A stretch of DNA of 64,000 nt, from assembly GCF_001592305.1 (NCBI RefSeq), contig NZ_BCWR01000005.1, positions 434,001 to 498,000 on the forward strand, written 5' to 3'. How positions within the stretch are numbered: position 1 is the stretch's first letter; each line of letters opens with the position of its first letter. Source of the stretch: Hydrogenophaga taeniospiralis CCUG 15921. Lineage in GTDB: Bacteria > Pseudomonadota > Gammaproteobacteria > Burkholderiales > Burkholderiaceae_C. The notes below the pieces were generated by a model. That model made no database searches. It worked only from the letters and a program-made list of their open reading frames with translations, and was not told where the DNA came from. Shown here piece by piece: positions 20,373 to 29,436 of the stretch. The position numbers and the translations under genes were made by a program.

Positions 20373-21893
20373 ATGCAACCCGTTTTCAGAACCGTCGGTA
20401 TCGTGGGCACCGGTGCCATGGGTCGTGGCATCGCTCAAATGAGTGCACAGGCCGGCAGCGAGGTGCTGCTGTTTGACGCCCAGACCGGTGCCGCCGACGC
20501 TGCTCTGAGCGCGTTGCGGGACACTTGGCAGAAGCTGCTGACCAAGGGAAAACTGGGACAGACCGAACACGATGCCTGCGTGTCCCGCGTCCGTCTGGCC
20601 GACACCTGGGAGTCCCTGGCCCCTTGCGATCTGGTGGTCGAGGCCATCGTTGAAAAACTCGACGTCAAGCAGCGCCTGTTCGCCGATCTGGAGAACCTGG
20701 TCGGCCCTAAAACGGTGCTGGCCAGCAACACCTCGTCGCTGTCGATCACAGCGATTGGCGCCGGGCTCAAGAGGCCCGGCCAACTGGCTGGTTTTCACTT
20801 CTTCAATCCTGTTCCCCTGATGCGGGTGGTGGAAGTCATTGCGGGCCTGAAGACGGACGCCGTCGTGTGCCAGCAACTCACGGACTACGCGCGCCAGTTC
20901 GGGCACACCCCCGTATCGGCACAAGACACCCCGGGCTTTATCGTGAACCACGCTGGCCGGGGCTACGGCACCGAAGCATTGCGCGTGGCGGGTGAAAAAG
21001 TGGCCGACTTCGCCACCATCGACCGCATCCTGAAAGACCAGGCGGGTTTTCGCCTCGGCCCGTTTGAACTGATGGACCTGACCGCGCTGGATGTGTCGCA
21101 CCCGGTGATGGAATCCATTTACCACCAGTACTTTGAGGAACCCCGCTACCGCCCGAGCGTGATCACCGCCCAGCGCCTGGCTGGCGGGGTGGTGGGCAAA
21201 AAGGTGGGCGAGGGCTTTTACAGGTACGACAACGGCGCGGCGCAGATGCCTGCCGATCCGCCCGTTCCCGAGGTGTCGGCGCTGCCGCCGGTCTGGGTGT
21301 CGCCCAAGGCGGCCCGGCGCGCCGAGCTCTACCAGTTGCTGAAAAATCTGGGGGCCAGCATCGAAACCGCGGCGGCGCCCTCGGCCGGCGCGCTGATTCT
21401 GGTGGCGCCACTCGGGCTGGATGTGACCACGCTGGCCGCCGTGGAGCGGCTGGACGCCACCCGCACCATCGGCATCGACATGATGCTGGACGACGCATCA
21501 ACACGCCGCCGAGTGCTGGCCACCAACCCGGCCACCCGCCCCGACATGCGCGACGCCGCCCATGCCCTGTTTGCCCGCGACGGCAAGGCGGTCAGCGTGA
21601 TCCGCGACAGCGGCGGCTTCGTGACGCAGCGTGTGGTGGCCACCATCGTCAACATCGCCACCGACATGTGCCAGCAGGGCATCTGCTCACCGGCCGACCT
21701 GGACGTGGCCGTCACGCTGGGACTGGGCTACCCCATGGGGCCGCTGGCCCTGGGTGACCGCATCGGCCCCACCAATGTGCTGGAGATCCTGTTCAACCTG
21801 CAGACCGTGTATGGCGATCCCCGCTACCGCCCGTCGCCCTGGCTGCGCCGACGCGGCGCCCTCGGTCTGAGCCTGACGCACGAGGAGGTGTAG
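20373..21893 (+). CDS. 3-hydroxyacyl-CoA dehydrogenase
   Basis: A 506-residue NAD-dependent enzyme of beta-oxidation type. The N-terminal Rossmann motif is GIVGTGAMGRGIAQ; the catalytic His sits in GFHFFNPVPLMRVVEV; two C-terminal dimerisation domains follow (DTPGFIVNHAGRGYG and the second copy SGGFVTQRVVATIVN). The size and two-C-domain layout resemble PaaH of phenylacetate degradation, but no other paa gene is near. It is divergent from the FimV gene and followed 52 bp later by an enoyl-CoA hydratase gene, so they probably act in sequence. Confidence 0.9.
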   Translation: MQPVFRTVGIVGTGAMGRGIAQMSAQAGSEVLLFDAQTGAADAALSALRDTWQKLLTKGKLGQTEHDACVSRVRLADTWESLAPCDLVVEAIVEKLDVKQRLFADLENLVGPKTVLASNTSSLSITAIGAGLKRPGQLAGFHFFNPVPLMRVVEVIAGLKTDAVVCQQLTDYARQFGHTPVSAQDTPGFIVNHAGRGYGTEALRVAGEKVADFATIDRILKDQAGFRLGPFELMDLTALDVSHPVMESIYHQYFEEPRYRPSVITAQRLAGGVVGKKVGEGFYRYDNGAAQMPADPPVPEVSALPPVWVSPKAARRAELYQLLKNLGASIETAAAPSAGALILVAPLGLDVTTLAAVERLDATRTIGIDMMLDDASTRRRVLATNPATRPDMRDAAHALFARDGKAVSVIRDSGGFVTQRVVATIVNIATDMCQQGICSPADLDVAVTLGLGYPMGPLALGDRIGPTNVLEILFNLQTVYGDPRYRPSPWLRRRGALGLSLTHEEV

Positions 21894-21945
21894 CCACTCC
21901 TGCGCACGCGACATCTCAACGATCTCTGAACCCGCTTTACACCTC

Positions 21946-22725
21946 ATGACCGCCAGCCTCAAAAGCCACAGCCATGGCCAGACCATGGTGCTGACCATCA
22001 GCAACCCCGAGCACCGCAACGCCCTGGGACCGGACCTGTACGCCGCTGGCGTGGAGGCGCTCAACGTGGCCGAGAACAACCCGGAGGTGCGCAGCGTCGT
22101 CATCACCGGAGAGGGCAACCACTTCTGCGCCGGCGGCAACCTGCAACGGCTGATGGACAACCGCCAGCAGCCGCCCGAAGTCCAGACGCAGAGCGTCGAA
22201 GGTCTGCACAACTGGATCGAGACCATCCGTGCCTTTTCCAAACCGGTGGTGGCGGCCGTTGAAGGCTCGTGCGCGGGCGCCGGCTTTTCGCTGGCGCTGG
22301 CCTGCGACCTCGTGGTCGCGGCGCACAACAGCGTGTTCGTCATGGCCTACAGCAACGTGGGCCTGTCGCCCGACGGCGGGGCCACCTGGAGTCTCATGCG
22401 CGCCCTGCCCCGCGCCACCGCGCTGCAGTTGCTGATGGGCGGCGAGCGCATCAGCGCCGAGCGGCTGCAGCAGCTCGGCGTGATCAACCAGGTGAGCGCC
22501 CTGGGTGAGTCGCTGAACGACGCGCTGGCGCTGTGCGAACGGCTCAACACCCGCGCGCCCAATGCGCTGGCCAGCATCAAAGAACTCGCCAACGAAGCGA
22601 TGACCGGTTCGCTGCACGCCCAGCTCGGCGCCGAGCGTGACCACTTCGTGCGCAACCTGCACCATGCGAACGCGGGTGAAGGGATCGCGGCTTTCCTCGA
22701 AAAGCGCCGCGCCAACTACCTCTGA
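21946..22725 (+). CDS. Enoyl-CoA hydratase/isomerase family protein
   Basis: A 259-residue crotonase-fold protein. The oxyanion-hole segments are NHFCAGGNL and EGSCAGAGFSLALACD. At the second active-site acid the sequence reads GLSPDGGATW, an Asp as in PaaG-type isomerases rather than the Glu of classical hydratases; the first acid position is not a Glu either. It may therefore be an isomerase or a specialised hydratase rather than a standard beta-oxidation hydratase. It follows a 3-hydroxyacyl-CoA dehydrogenase gene and precedes a Crp-type regulator gene on the same strand. Confidence 0.88.
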   Translation: MTASLKSHSHGQTMVLTISNPEHRNALGPDLYAAGVEALNVAENNPEVRSVVITGEGNHFCAGGNLQRLMDNRQQPPEVQTQSVEGLHNWIETIRAFSKPVVAAVEGSCAGAGFSLALACDLVVAAHNSVFVMAYSNVGLSPDGGATWSLMRALPRATALQLLMGGERISAERLQQLGVINQVSALGESLNDALALCERLNTRAPNALASIKELANEAMTGSLHAQLGAERDHFVRNLHHANAGEGIAAFLEKRRANYL

Positions 22726-22849
22726 GCCACGCGCCGCCGTCCGGCGACCGCAAGGACACTTGCGGGACACGGCTCATGCAAACCCTGATGCCCGCCCTGG
22801 TCGCAGTGGCGACAATGGGGCACACCCCCAGTCACTCATAAGACAGCCG

Positions 22850-23569
22850 ATGGACGAACCGATTCTGACAATGGAAGAACGCGAGGCGATCAACAGTGGT
22901 CGCTGGTTCAGCAGTCTTTCACCTTCCCTGCGTCACGACATACTCCGATGCGCCTACGTCAAGCGATTCAAGGATGGCGACCTCATCGTCGCCCGCGGCG
23001 ATCCGCCCACCGAATGGACAGCGGTCGCCAAGGGCGCGGTGCGCGTGAGTTCGACCTCGCTCTCGGGCAAGCAGATCACGCTGACCTACGTGGAGCCGGG
23101 CGTGTGGTTTGGCGATGTGGCCATGTTCGACGGCGACCAGCGCACGCACGATGCCTACGCGCATGGCGCCACCACCCTGCTCTGCGTGGCCCGCAACGAC
23201 TTCCAGAAGATTCTCGGCATGCACGTGGAGCTGTACGAAGCATTGATGCGGCTGCAGGCGCGCCGCATCCGCACGCTGTTCGGCCTGGTGGAAGACCTCA
23301 ACACCCTGCCCCTGCGCGCTCGGCTGGCCAAGCAGCTGCTGCACCTGGTGCGCAGCTACGGCGTGCCCTGTCTGTCGGACGGCAACGAGATGCGCATCGG
23401 CCTGCAGCTGGCGCAGGAAGAACTGGCGCAGCTGCTCGGTGCTTCGCGCCAGCGCGTCAACCAGGAACTCAAGTCGATGGAACGCGAAGAAGCCATCCGC
23501 ATCGAACAGGGCGGCCTGGTGGTGCGCAACCGCGACATGCTGATGCGCATCGCCGAAGCCGAATCCTGA
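22850..23569 (+). CDS. Crp/Fnr family transcriptional regulator
   Basis: A 239-residue regulator with an N-terminal cyclic-nucleotide-binding-like barrel (DGDLIVARGDPPTEWTAV, GVWFGDVAMFDG) and a C-terminal winged helix (LAQEELAQLLGASRQRVNQE). It lacks the Cys cluster of Fnr. Placement inside an acyl-CoA gene run, 79 bp before the phosphotransferase gene, suggests control of these genes, which is inference. The start at ATG 22850 gives the natural N-terminus; the frame is open further upstream. Confidence 0.88.
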   Translation: MDEPILTMEEREAINSGRWFSSLSPSLRHDILRCAYVKRFKDGDLIVARGDPPTEWTAVAKGAVRVSSTSLSGKQITLTYVEPGVWFGDVAMFDGDQRTHDAYAHGATTLLCVARNDFQKILGMHVELYEALMRLQARRIRTLFGLVEDLNTLPLRARLAKQLLHLVRSYGVPCLSDGNEMRIGLQLAQEELAQLLGASRQRVNQELKSMEREEAIRIEQGGLVVRNRDMLMRIAEAES

Positions 23570-23648
23570 ACCGCCGGTCCCGCCCCGCGGCCGAGCCCAT
23601 CGTTTCCGCGCAGGGTTGCGCGTGCCCGAACCCCACCGAGACCCGCGC

Positions 23649-24734
23649 ATGAGTGATTCCCAGAGCTTCACCGGCACACGTGCCGTTTCCGGACAACACG
23701 CTTTTGATGTCGCGGCGCTGCAGCGCTGGCTCGCGGCCCACCTGGACGGCTTTGCCGGCCCGCTGACGGTGGAGATGTTCAAAGGCGGGCAATCCAACCC
23801 GACCTACAAGCTCATCACGCCGCAGCGTGCCTACGTGATGCGCGCGAAACCCGGCCCGGTGGCCAAGCTGCTGCCCTCGGCCCACGCCATCGAGCGCGAA
23901 TTCCGCGTCATGAGCGCGTTGCACGGCACGGGCGTGCCAGTGGCGCAGATGCACGTGTTGTGCGAAGACGAATCGGTGATCGGCCGTGCCTTCTATGTCA
24001 TGGAGTGTGTGGACGGCCGCGTGATGTGGGAGCAGTCCCTGCCCGGCATGGGCCGCGAGCAGCGAGGCGCCATCTACGACGAGATGAACCGCGTCATGGC
24101 CGCGCTGCACACGGTGGATCCGGTGGCCGTCGGTTTGGAGGGCTACGGCAAGCCCGGCAACTACTTCGAGCGCCAGATCGGCCGCTGGAGCAAACAGTAT
24201 GTGGCCTCCATCACCCAGCCGATCCCCGAGATGGACCGGCTCATGGCGTGGTTGCCGCAGAACATCCCCGCCATGGCGCGCGACGAGTCCCTGGTGTCGG
24301 TGGTGCACGGCGACTACCGGCTCGACAACCTGATGTTCCACCCGACCGAGCCGCGCGTGCTCGCGGTGCTGGACTGGGAGCTCTCCACCCTGGGTCACCC
24401 GCTGGCCGACTTCAGCTACCACTGCATGTCGTGGCACATCCCGCCCGGCGCGTTCCGCGGCATCGGCGGCCTGGACCTGCAGTCCCTGGGCATTCCCACC
24501 GAAGACGACTACATCGCGCTCTACTGCGAACGCACGGGCTTTGCCACGCCGGAACAGCTCAAGGCCGACTGGAACTTCTACCTCGCCTACAACCTGTTCC
24601 GCCTGGCAGCCATCCTGCAAGGCATCGCCAAGCGGGTCGAGACGGGAACCGCCTCCAGCGCGCAGGCCGTGTCGTCCGCCGCGGGCGCCCGGCCCCTGGC
24701 CGAAATGGCCTGGCGCTTCGCCGGCGCCGTCTGA
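23649..24734 (+). CDS. Phosphotransferase family protein (aminoglycoside phosphotransferase fold)
   Basis: A 361-residue protein with an APH kinase-like fold: the N-terminal [12 protein letters not shown], catalytic [13 protein letters not shown] and the metal-binding [18 protein letters not shown]. This subfamily is the separate equivalent of the N-terminal half of ACAD10/ACAD11-type acyl-CoA dehydrogenases and is typically next to an acyl-CoA dehydrogenase gene, as here (38 bp downstream). It likely phosphorylates a 4-hydroxyacyl-CoA or a related substrate, which the partner then converts. The start at ATG 23649 is preferred to 23616 on length and homology. Confidence 0.88.
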   Translation: MSDSQSFTGTRAVSGQHAFDVAALQRWLAAHLDGFAGPLTVEMFKGGQSNPTYKLITPQRAYVMRAKPGPVAKLLPSAHAIEREFRVMSALHGTGVPVAQMHVLCEDESVIGRAFYVMECVDGRVMWEQSLPGMGREQRGAIYDEMNRVMAALHTVDPVAVGLEGYGKPGNYFERQIGRWSKQYVASITQPIPEMDRLMAWLPQNIPAMARDESLVSVVHGDYRLDNLMFHPTEPRVLAVLDWELSTLGHPLADFSYHCMSWHIPPGAFRGIGGLDLQSLGIPTEDDYIALYCERTGFATPEQLKADWNFYLAYNLFRLAAILQGIAKRVETGTASSAQAVSSAAGARPLAEMAWRFAGAV

Positions 24735-24772
24735 CCCCTTTTCTGTTCAAGCCCATCCCCACTGGAGACACG

Positions 24773-26032
24773 ATGAATTTCGACTACACCGACAAAGTCA
24801 AGGACATGCGCGAACGCCTGCTGGCGTTCATGGACGCGCACATCTATCCCAACGAGGGCCGCTTCTTTGCCGAGATCGCCGCGAACCGTGCCCAGGGCAA
24901 CGCCTGGCTGCCCACCAAGATCATCGAAGAGCTCAAACCCAAGGCACGCGCCGCGGGCCTGTGGAACCTGTTCCTGCCGCGCAGCCCGCGCGCGCCCGAG
25001 GGCCTGTCCAACCTGGAATACGCACCGCTGTGCGAGATCATGGGCCGCGTGCCGTTTGCCGCCGAGGTGTTCAACTGCTCCGCGCCCGACACCGGCAACA
25101 TGGAAACACTGGAGCGCTACGCCAGCGAGGACATCAAGGACGAGTGGCTGGAGCCGCTGCTCAAGGGCGAGTTCCGCTCCGCCTTCCTCATGACCGAACC
25201 CGAGGTGGCTTCGTCGGACGCGACCAACATCCAGTGCCGCATCGAACGCGATGGCGACGACTACGTGATCAACGGCCGCAAGTGGTGGTCGTCGGGCGCG
25301 GGCGATCCGCGCTGCGCCGTCTACATCGTGATGGGCAAGACCAACCCCGACGCACCGCGCCACTCGCAGCAGTCCATGATCGTGGTGCCCTCCAACACCC
25401 CCGGCATCGAGGTGGTGCGACCGCTGACGGTGTTCGGCTACGACGACGCGCCGCACGGCCACATGGAGGTGGTGCTGAAGAACGTGCGCGTGCCGGCGCG
25501 CAACCTGCTGCTCGGTGAAGGCCGTGGCTTCGAGATCGCCCAGGGTCGCCTCGGCCCGGGCCGCATCCACCACTGCATGCGCTCCATCGGCGCGGCCGAA
25601 CGCGCGCTCGAACTCATGTGCAAGCGGCTCAACAGCCGTGTCGCCTTTGGCAAACCGATCTCGGCCCAGTCGGTCTGGCACGAACGCATCGCCGACGCCC
25701 GCTGCCGCATCGAGATGGCGCGCCTGCTCACGCTCAAGGCCGCGTACATGATGGACACGGTGGGCAACAAGGTGGCCAAGGCCGAAATTGCGATGATCAA
25801 GGTGGTGGCGCCCAACATGGCCTGCGACGTCATCGACATGGCCATCCAGGCGCACGGCGGCGGCGGCGTGAGCGACGATTTCCCGCTCGCCTACAGCTAC
25901 GCCAACCAGCGCACCCTGCGCCTGGCCGACGGCCCGGACGAGGTGCACCGCCAGTCGATCGCCAAGCTGGAGCTGGCCAAACACATCCTGATCAAGGCCG
26001 AGGTGGACATGCCGGTCACGCGCGGCTGCTGA
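24773..26032 (+). CDS. Acyl-CoA dehydrogenase family protein
   Basis: A 419-residue flavoprotein of the acyl-CoA dehydrogenase family, nearest in style to the ACAD10/11 C-terminal domain. Motifs: [17 protein letters not shown] (FAD loop), the beta-barrel [32 protein letters not shown], and the C-terminal [16 protein letters not shown] and [20 protein letters not shown]. The start at ATG 24773 follows TGGAGA. With the upstream phosphotransferase it probably handles hydroxylated or branched acyl-CoAs. Confidence 0.92.
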   Translation: MNFDYTDKVKDMRERLLAFMDAHIYPNEGRFFAEIAANRAQGNAWLPTKIIEELKPKARAAGLWNLFLPRSPRAPEGLSNLEYAPLCEIMGRVPFAAEVFNCSAPDTGNMETLERYASEDIKDEWLEPLLKGEFRSAFLMTEPEVASSDATNIQCRIERDGDDYVINGRKWWSSGAGDPRCAVYIVMGKTNPDAPRHSQQSMIVVPSNTPGIEVVRPLTVFGYDDAPHGHMEVVLKNVRVPARNLLLGEGRGFEIAQGRLGPGRIHHCMRSIGAAERALELMCKRLNSRVAFGKPISAQSVWHERIADARCRIEMARLLTLKAAYMMDTVGNKVAKAEIAMIKVVAPNMACDVIDMAIQAHGGGGVSDDFPLAYSYANQRTLRLADGPDEVHRQSIAKLELAKHILIKAEVDMPVTRGC

Positions 26033-26063
26033 AACCGCCCGCGCTGACCCAACTCCCGGAGCC

Positions 26064-26723
26064 CTACGGCAGAGCCATCGCCTGAGCGCACGCCTGCTCG
26101 AACAGTTCGAGCGCGTGCAGCACGCTGCCGGTGGGGTTCTTGCCCGGCACCTGCATGCGCAGATAGGTTTTGCCGCGCATGAGCATCAGCAACACCGGTG
26201 TCTGCGCATCGACGCCCCCCTCCGGCCATGCCATCAACCGGGCCACCATCGCGTCATCGACCCAGTACCTCGCGGTGTCAGCCGCATCGGCCAGCACCGC
26301 GTAGCGGGCCCAGAACGCGGGGTCCGGCCCCTCCCAGCCCAGGTCTCGGTACATGGACACCCAGCGCATCTCCTCGGGCAGCGGCTCGGTCACGGTCTGC
26401 AGCTCGTCCGTGACCTGCTCGTAAAAACGGTGGGCCTGCTCGGTCAATTGCAGCTTGAGATGGCGGTTCATCAGCACCACGGTCGCTGCCGTGTCCAGCG
26501 CCAGTTCGGCCCGTGCCGAGATCTCCCGCCCGCGGATGAACGGTCGCGCGGGCGGACCGTATTCCACCCGCAGCGGCCGGCCGAGCAGCATGCCGCCGAG
26601 GGCGAAGCCGCCCTCGGGCATGTGCGTGAAATTCAGCGAACGCGCTTCGGACCAGCTCTGCACCGCATCGGTCGAAAGCCCGTCGCTGCCTGCGCGCAGC
26701 AGATTCTGAAACCGCTCAAACAT
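26064..26723 (-). CDS. Conserved hypothetical protein
   Basis: A 219-residue protein without a named domain. It starts MFERFQNLLRAG and carries GFALGGMLLGRPLRVEYGPP, EMRWVSMYRDLGWEG and VLLMLMRGKTYLRMQ, which look like conserved blocks of a family restricted to Comamonadaceae and relatives. The chosen ATG at 26723 avoids overlap with the divergent glutathione transferase gene; a longer version (to 26825) would add a hydrophobic helix but would run into that gene. No function can be assigned. Confidence 0.65.
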   Translation of the reverse strand: MFERFQNLLRAGSDGLSTDAVQSWSEARSLNFTHMPEGGFALGGMLLGRPLRVEYGPPARPFIRGREISARAELALDTAATVVLMNRHLKLQLTEQAHRFYEQVTDELQTVTEPLPEEMRWVSMYRDLGWEGPDPAFWARYAVLADAADTARYWVDDAMVARLMAWPEGGVDAQTPVLLMLMRGKTYLRMQVPGKNPTGSVLHALELFEQACAQAMALP

Positions 26724-26797
26724 CGCCAATGGTTTTCCCGTAAAGTCGTTCGGGCGGACAAACAACCACCCCATCAAAAGAAAGAGGCACGCGACCC

Positions 26798-27502
26798 ATG
26801 ATCGACGTCTACTCCTGGCCCACACCCAATGGGCACAAGGTTCATATCATGCTGGAAGAATGCGGGTTGCGCCTGGGGCGGGACTGGCGAGTCCATCCCA
26901 TCAACATCGGCCGGGGCGATCAGTTCCAGCCCGAGTTTCTCAAGATCAGTCCCAACAACAAAATCCCCGCGCTGGTCGACACCGAGGGGCCCGACGGAAA
27001 GCCCATCAGCCTGTTCGAGTCGGGCGCCATCCTGCTCTACCTGGCCGCCAAGACCGGCAAGTTCCTGCCCAAGTCAGACCGGGCCAAATTCAAGGTGCTG
27101 GAGTGGCTGATGTTCCAGATGGGCGGCGTCGGCCCCATGCTCGGCCAGGCGCACCACTTCCGCATCTACGCTCCAGAAAAGATCGACTACGCCATCAACC
27201 GCTACACCAACGAGGCCCGGCGCCTGTATGGCGTGATGGACAAGCAGTTGGCCGATCACAAGTACATCGCGGGCAACCAGTACACCGTGGCCGACATCGC
27301 CATCTTCCCGTGGCTGCGCAGCTGGCAGAACCAGGGCATTGACTGGGCCGACTACCCCCGGCTGAAAGACTGGTTCGACCGCATCGCGGCCCGGCCGGCC
27401 GTGGCGCGCGGCGTGGCCGTCCTGGCCGGTGCGCGCCAGCCACTCACCGACGACAAAGCGCGCGACGTGCTGTTCGGACAGACGCAGTACAAGAAACACT
27501 GA
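26798..27502 (+). CDS. Glutathione S-transferase family protein (YfcG-like)
   Basis: A 234-residue protein with an N-terminal thioredoxin-like GST domain (YSWPTPNGHKVHIMLEE, NKIPALVDTEG, LFESGAILLYLA) and a helical C-terminal domain (YTVADIAIFPWLRSW). The motif SWPTPNGHK is that of the YfcG/YghU group, which act as glutathione-dependent disulfide-bond reductases or peroxidases. AAAGAGG precedes the start. It lies just upstream of two tRNA genes. Confidence 0.9.
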   Translation: MIDVYSWPTPNGHKVHIMLEECGLRLGRDWRVHPINIGRGDQFQPEFLKISPNNKIPALVDTEGPDGKPISLFESGAILLYLAAKTGKFLPKSDRAKFKVLEWLMFQMGGVGPMLGQAHHFRIYAPEKIDYAINRYTNEARRLYGVMDKQLADHKYIAGNQYTVADIAIFPWLRSWQNQGIDWADYPRLKDWFDRIAARPAVARGVAVLAGARQPLTDDKARDVLFGQTQYKKH

Positions 27503-27562
27503 ACAAAAATCCATGGCCCGGCCGGAAGCGGGTCCGCCAGCGGGTACAATTCGCCGCTTAGT

Positions 27563-27639
27563 CGGAGCGTAGCGCAGCCTGGTAGCGCATCTGCTTTGGG
27601 AGCAGAGGGTCGCGAGTTCGAATCCCGCCGCTCCGACCA
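27563..27639 (+). tRNA. tRNA-Pro (anticodon TGG)
   Basis: A 77-nt cloverleaf including an encoded CCA. The acceptor arm CGGAGCG pairs with CGCTCCG, then A and CCA. The anticodon stem TCTGC/GCAGA encloses TTTGGGA, giving anticodon TGG at 27597-27599. The T loop is TTCGAAT. It closely parallels E. coli tRNA-Pro(UGG). Confidence 0.97.
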
Positions 27640-27651
27640 TTGATCGAAAAC

Positions 27652-27679
27652 AAAAGGGCCCACGATGTGGGCCCTTTTT
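27652..27679 (+). terminator. Terminator between the two tRNA genes
   Basis: AAAAGGGCCCAC-GATG-TGGGCCCTTTTT-like hairpin with a T tail between tRNA-Pro and tRNA-Arg, suggesting separate transcription of the two tRNAs. Confidence 0.8.
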
Positions 27680-27697
27680 GTATCGGCTGTCACCCGT

Positions 27698-27774
27698 CTG
27701 CCCGTAGCTCAACCGGATAGAGCAGCTGCCTTCTAAGCAGCAGGTCGGGGGTTCGAGTCCCTCCGGGCAGGCCA
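27698..27774 (+). tRNA. tRNA-Arg (anticodon TCT)
   Basis: A 77-nt cloverleaf including an encoded CCA. The acceptor arm CTGCCCG pairs with CGGGCAG, then G and CCA. The anticodon stem GCTGC/GCAGC encloses CTTCTAA, giving anticodon TCT at 27732-27734. No integrase or attachment duplication follows. Confidence 0.95.
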
Positions 27775-28154
27775 CTTCTGTGCGAGCAGCGTCCACGCGA
27801 ACGCGCTCGCCGCCCCCTCCCCAATCTCTTCATTCCCCCCGCTGGAACGTCGCGTCGTCTGATTCCTGCGTGCGCTCGTGCGCGCCATTCCGTGCAACAC
27901 ACCGAGGGTTTTCACGGGGCTTCAAACCCCACCTCATGCAATATAGTGCATCAACCGAGCCACTCACAGGCGGCATGGTTCGACCAGTGGAATGCAATAT
28001 AAATCACCAAGTGGTATGCCCCACAGGCACCGAAACCGACGCCATTCATGCATCAATAGTTTAGATATCAAGTACGGGTAATTCACTATCCCCAAGACCA
28101 CACCGCCCGCATACAGTGATCCGACCCTTGAAACCACCCACCAGGAGAACCCCC
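27775..28154. promoter_or_regulatory. Upstream regulatory region of the ABC transporter operon
   Basis: 380 bp without a credible gene. It is AT-richer from about 27930 and has ordered repeats: ATGCAATATA at 27936-27945 and again at 27992-28001; the 16-bp palindrome ATGCA-ATATAG-TGCAT at 27936-27951; and GTGGAATGC (27987-27995) repeated as GTGGTATGC (28011-28019). AGGAGA at 28143-28148 is the ribosome binding site of the next gene. The repeats look like operator sites, but the PobR-type motif seen at 34344 is not present here. Confidence 0.55.
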
Positions 28155-29342
28155 ATGACCACCCGCCGTCTTGTCCTCACCCGCAGTGCCGCCGTGATCG
28201 GCGCCGCCTCCAGCGGCTTGCTGCTGCCGCAGATCGTCCGGGCCCAGTCCGACAAGGTCCGCGTGGGCTTCATGCTGCCCTACACCGGCACGTTTGCGCA
28301 GCTCGGTGTGGCCATCGAGAACGGCTTCCGTATGGCGCTCAACGAACAAGGCGGCAAGCTCGGCGGCCGTGAAGTGGAGTTCTTCAAAGTGGACGACGAG
28401 TCCAACCCGGCCAAGGGCATCGAAAACGCCAACCGCCTGGTGCAGCGCGACAAGGTCGACGTGCTGGTGGGCACGGTGCACTCGGGCGTGCAGATGGGCA
28501 TCCACAAGGTGGCACGCGACAGCGGCGTGCTCAACCTGATCCCCAACGCCGGCGTGCATGTGGCCACCCGCGCGCAGTGCGCCCCCAACGTGTTCCGCAC
28601 CTCGTTCAGCAACTCCCAGCCCACGCTGGCGCTGGGCAAAGCCATGATGGAACGGGGCCACAAGAAGGCGGTCTGGATCACCTGGAACTACGCCGCTGGC
28701 GAAGAAGCCTATGAAGGCTTCGAGCAAAGCTACACCGCCGCGGGCGGCACCATCGTCAAGAAGCTCGGCCTGCCCTTCCCCAACGTGGAGTTCCAGGCCC
28801 TGCTGACCGAAATCGCTTCGCTCAAGCCCGACGCCGTGGCCTGCTTCTTCGCGGGTGGTGGCGCCGCCAAGTTCCTGCGCGACTACGCTGCCGCCGGGCT
28901 GAACAAGAACATCCAGCTCTACGGCTCGGGTTTCCTGACCGAGGGCGTGCTCGAAGCCGCCGGCCCGGCCGCCGATGGCGTGCTGACGACCATGCACTAC
29001 AGCGACTCGCTGGACACGCCGCGCAACAAGAAATTCCGCCTCGACTACGCCAAGACCTTCAAGGCCCAGCCCGACGTGTACGCCGTGCAGGGTTACGACA
29101 CCGGCCTGCTGCTGGTCAAGGGCGCCAACGCGGTCAAGGGCGACCTGTCCAACAAGAAGGCGCTGTACGCGGCCATGGAAGGCGCGACCATCGACAGCCC
29201 GCGTGGCCAGTGGACCATGAGCAAGGCCCACAACCCCATCCAGGACATGTACCTGCGCAAGGTGGAAAACAAGGAAAACAAGGTGATCGGCGTGGCACAG
29301 AAGGCCGTGGCCGACCCGGCCACCGGCTGCAAATTGAGCTAA
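28155..29342 (+). CDS. ABC transporter substrate-binding protein, branched-chain amino acid type
   Basis: A 395-residue periplasmic binding protein (Peripla_BP_6/LivK type). The signal peptide contains twin arginines (TTRRLVLTRS) and ends near IVRAQSD. The mature protein starts VRVGFMLPYTGTFAQLG and has FKVDDESNPAKGIENANRL and VQGYDTGLLLV. This class often binds aromatic acids in Burkholderiales rather than leucine. It is the first of five transporter genes, and with pobA nearby the ligand may be 4-hydroxybenzoate or a related aromatic acid (inference). The start ATG 28155 is set by AGGAGA. Confidence 0.9.
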   Translation: MTTRRLVLTRSAAVIGAASSGLLLPQIVRAQSDKVRVGFMLPYTGTFAQLGVAIENGFRMALNEQGGKLGGREVEFFKVDDESNPAKGIENANRLVQRDKVDVLVGTVHSGVQMGIHKVARDSGVLNLIPNAGVHVATRAQCAPNVFRTSFSNSQPTLALGKAMMERGHKKAVWITWNYAAGEEAYEGFEQSYTAAGGTIVKKLGLPFPNVEFQALLTEIASLKPDAVACFFAGGGAAKFLRDYAAAGLNKNIQLYGSGFLTEGVLEAAGPAADGVLTTMHYSDSLDTPRNKKFRLDYAKTFKAQPDVYAVQGYDTGLLLVKGANAVKGDLSNKKALYAAMEGATIDSPRGQWTMSKAHNPIQDMYLRKVENKENKVIGVAQKAVADPATGCKLS

Positions 29343-29419
29343 CCCCCCGCGCTGCCTTCGGCATCACCCCCCAGGGGGTGATGCCAGCCGCCCGGCAAAG
29401 CCGGTTCGGCGGCATCCTT
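29343..29419 (+). repeat. Dispersed three-hairpin element, copy A
   Basis: About 77 bp beginning just after the binding-protein stop. It forms successive stem-loops: GCTGCCTTCGGCA-like, CACCCCCCAGGGGGTG, and GCCCGGC-AAA-GCCGG. It shares this order and most bases with copies at 34491-34561 (inverted) and 35766-35842. It separates the binding-protein gene from the permease genes and could stabilise or attenuate the upstream message. Confidence 0.8.
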
Positions 29420-29436
29420 GACCTTTCGGGTCTGCC

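Noticed and set aside
27563-28154. tRNA pair as an integration site for a genomic island
   Set aside because: No integrase, no duplicated tRNA 3' end and no mobile genes follow; the next genes form an ordinary transporter operon.
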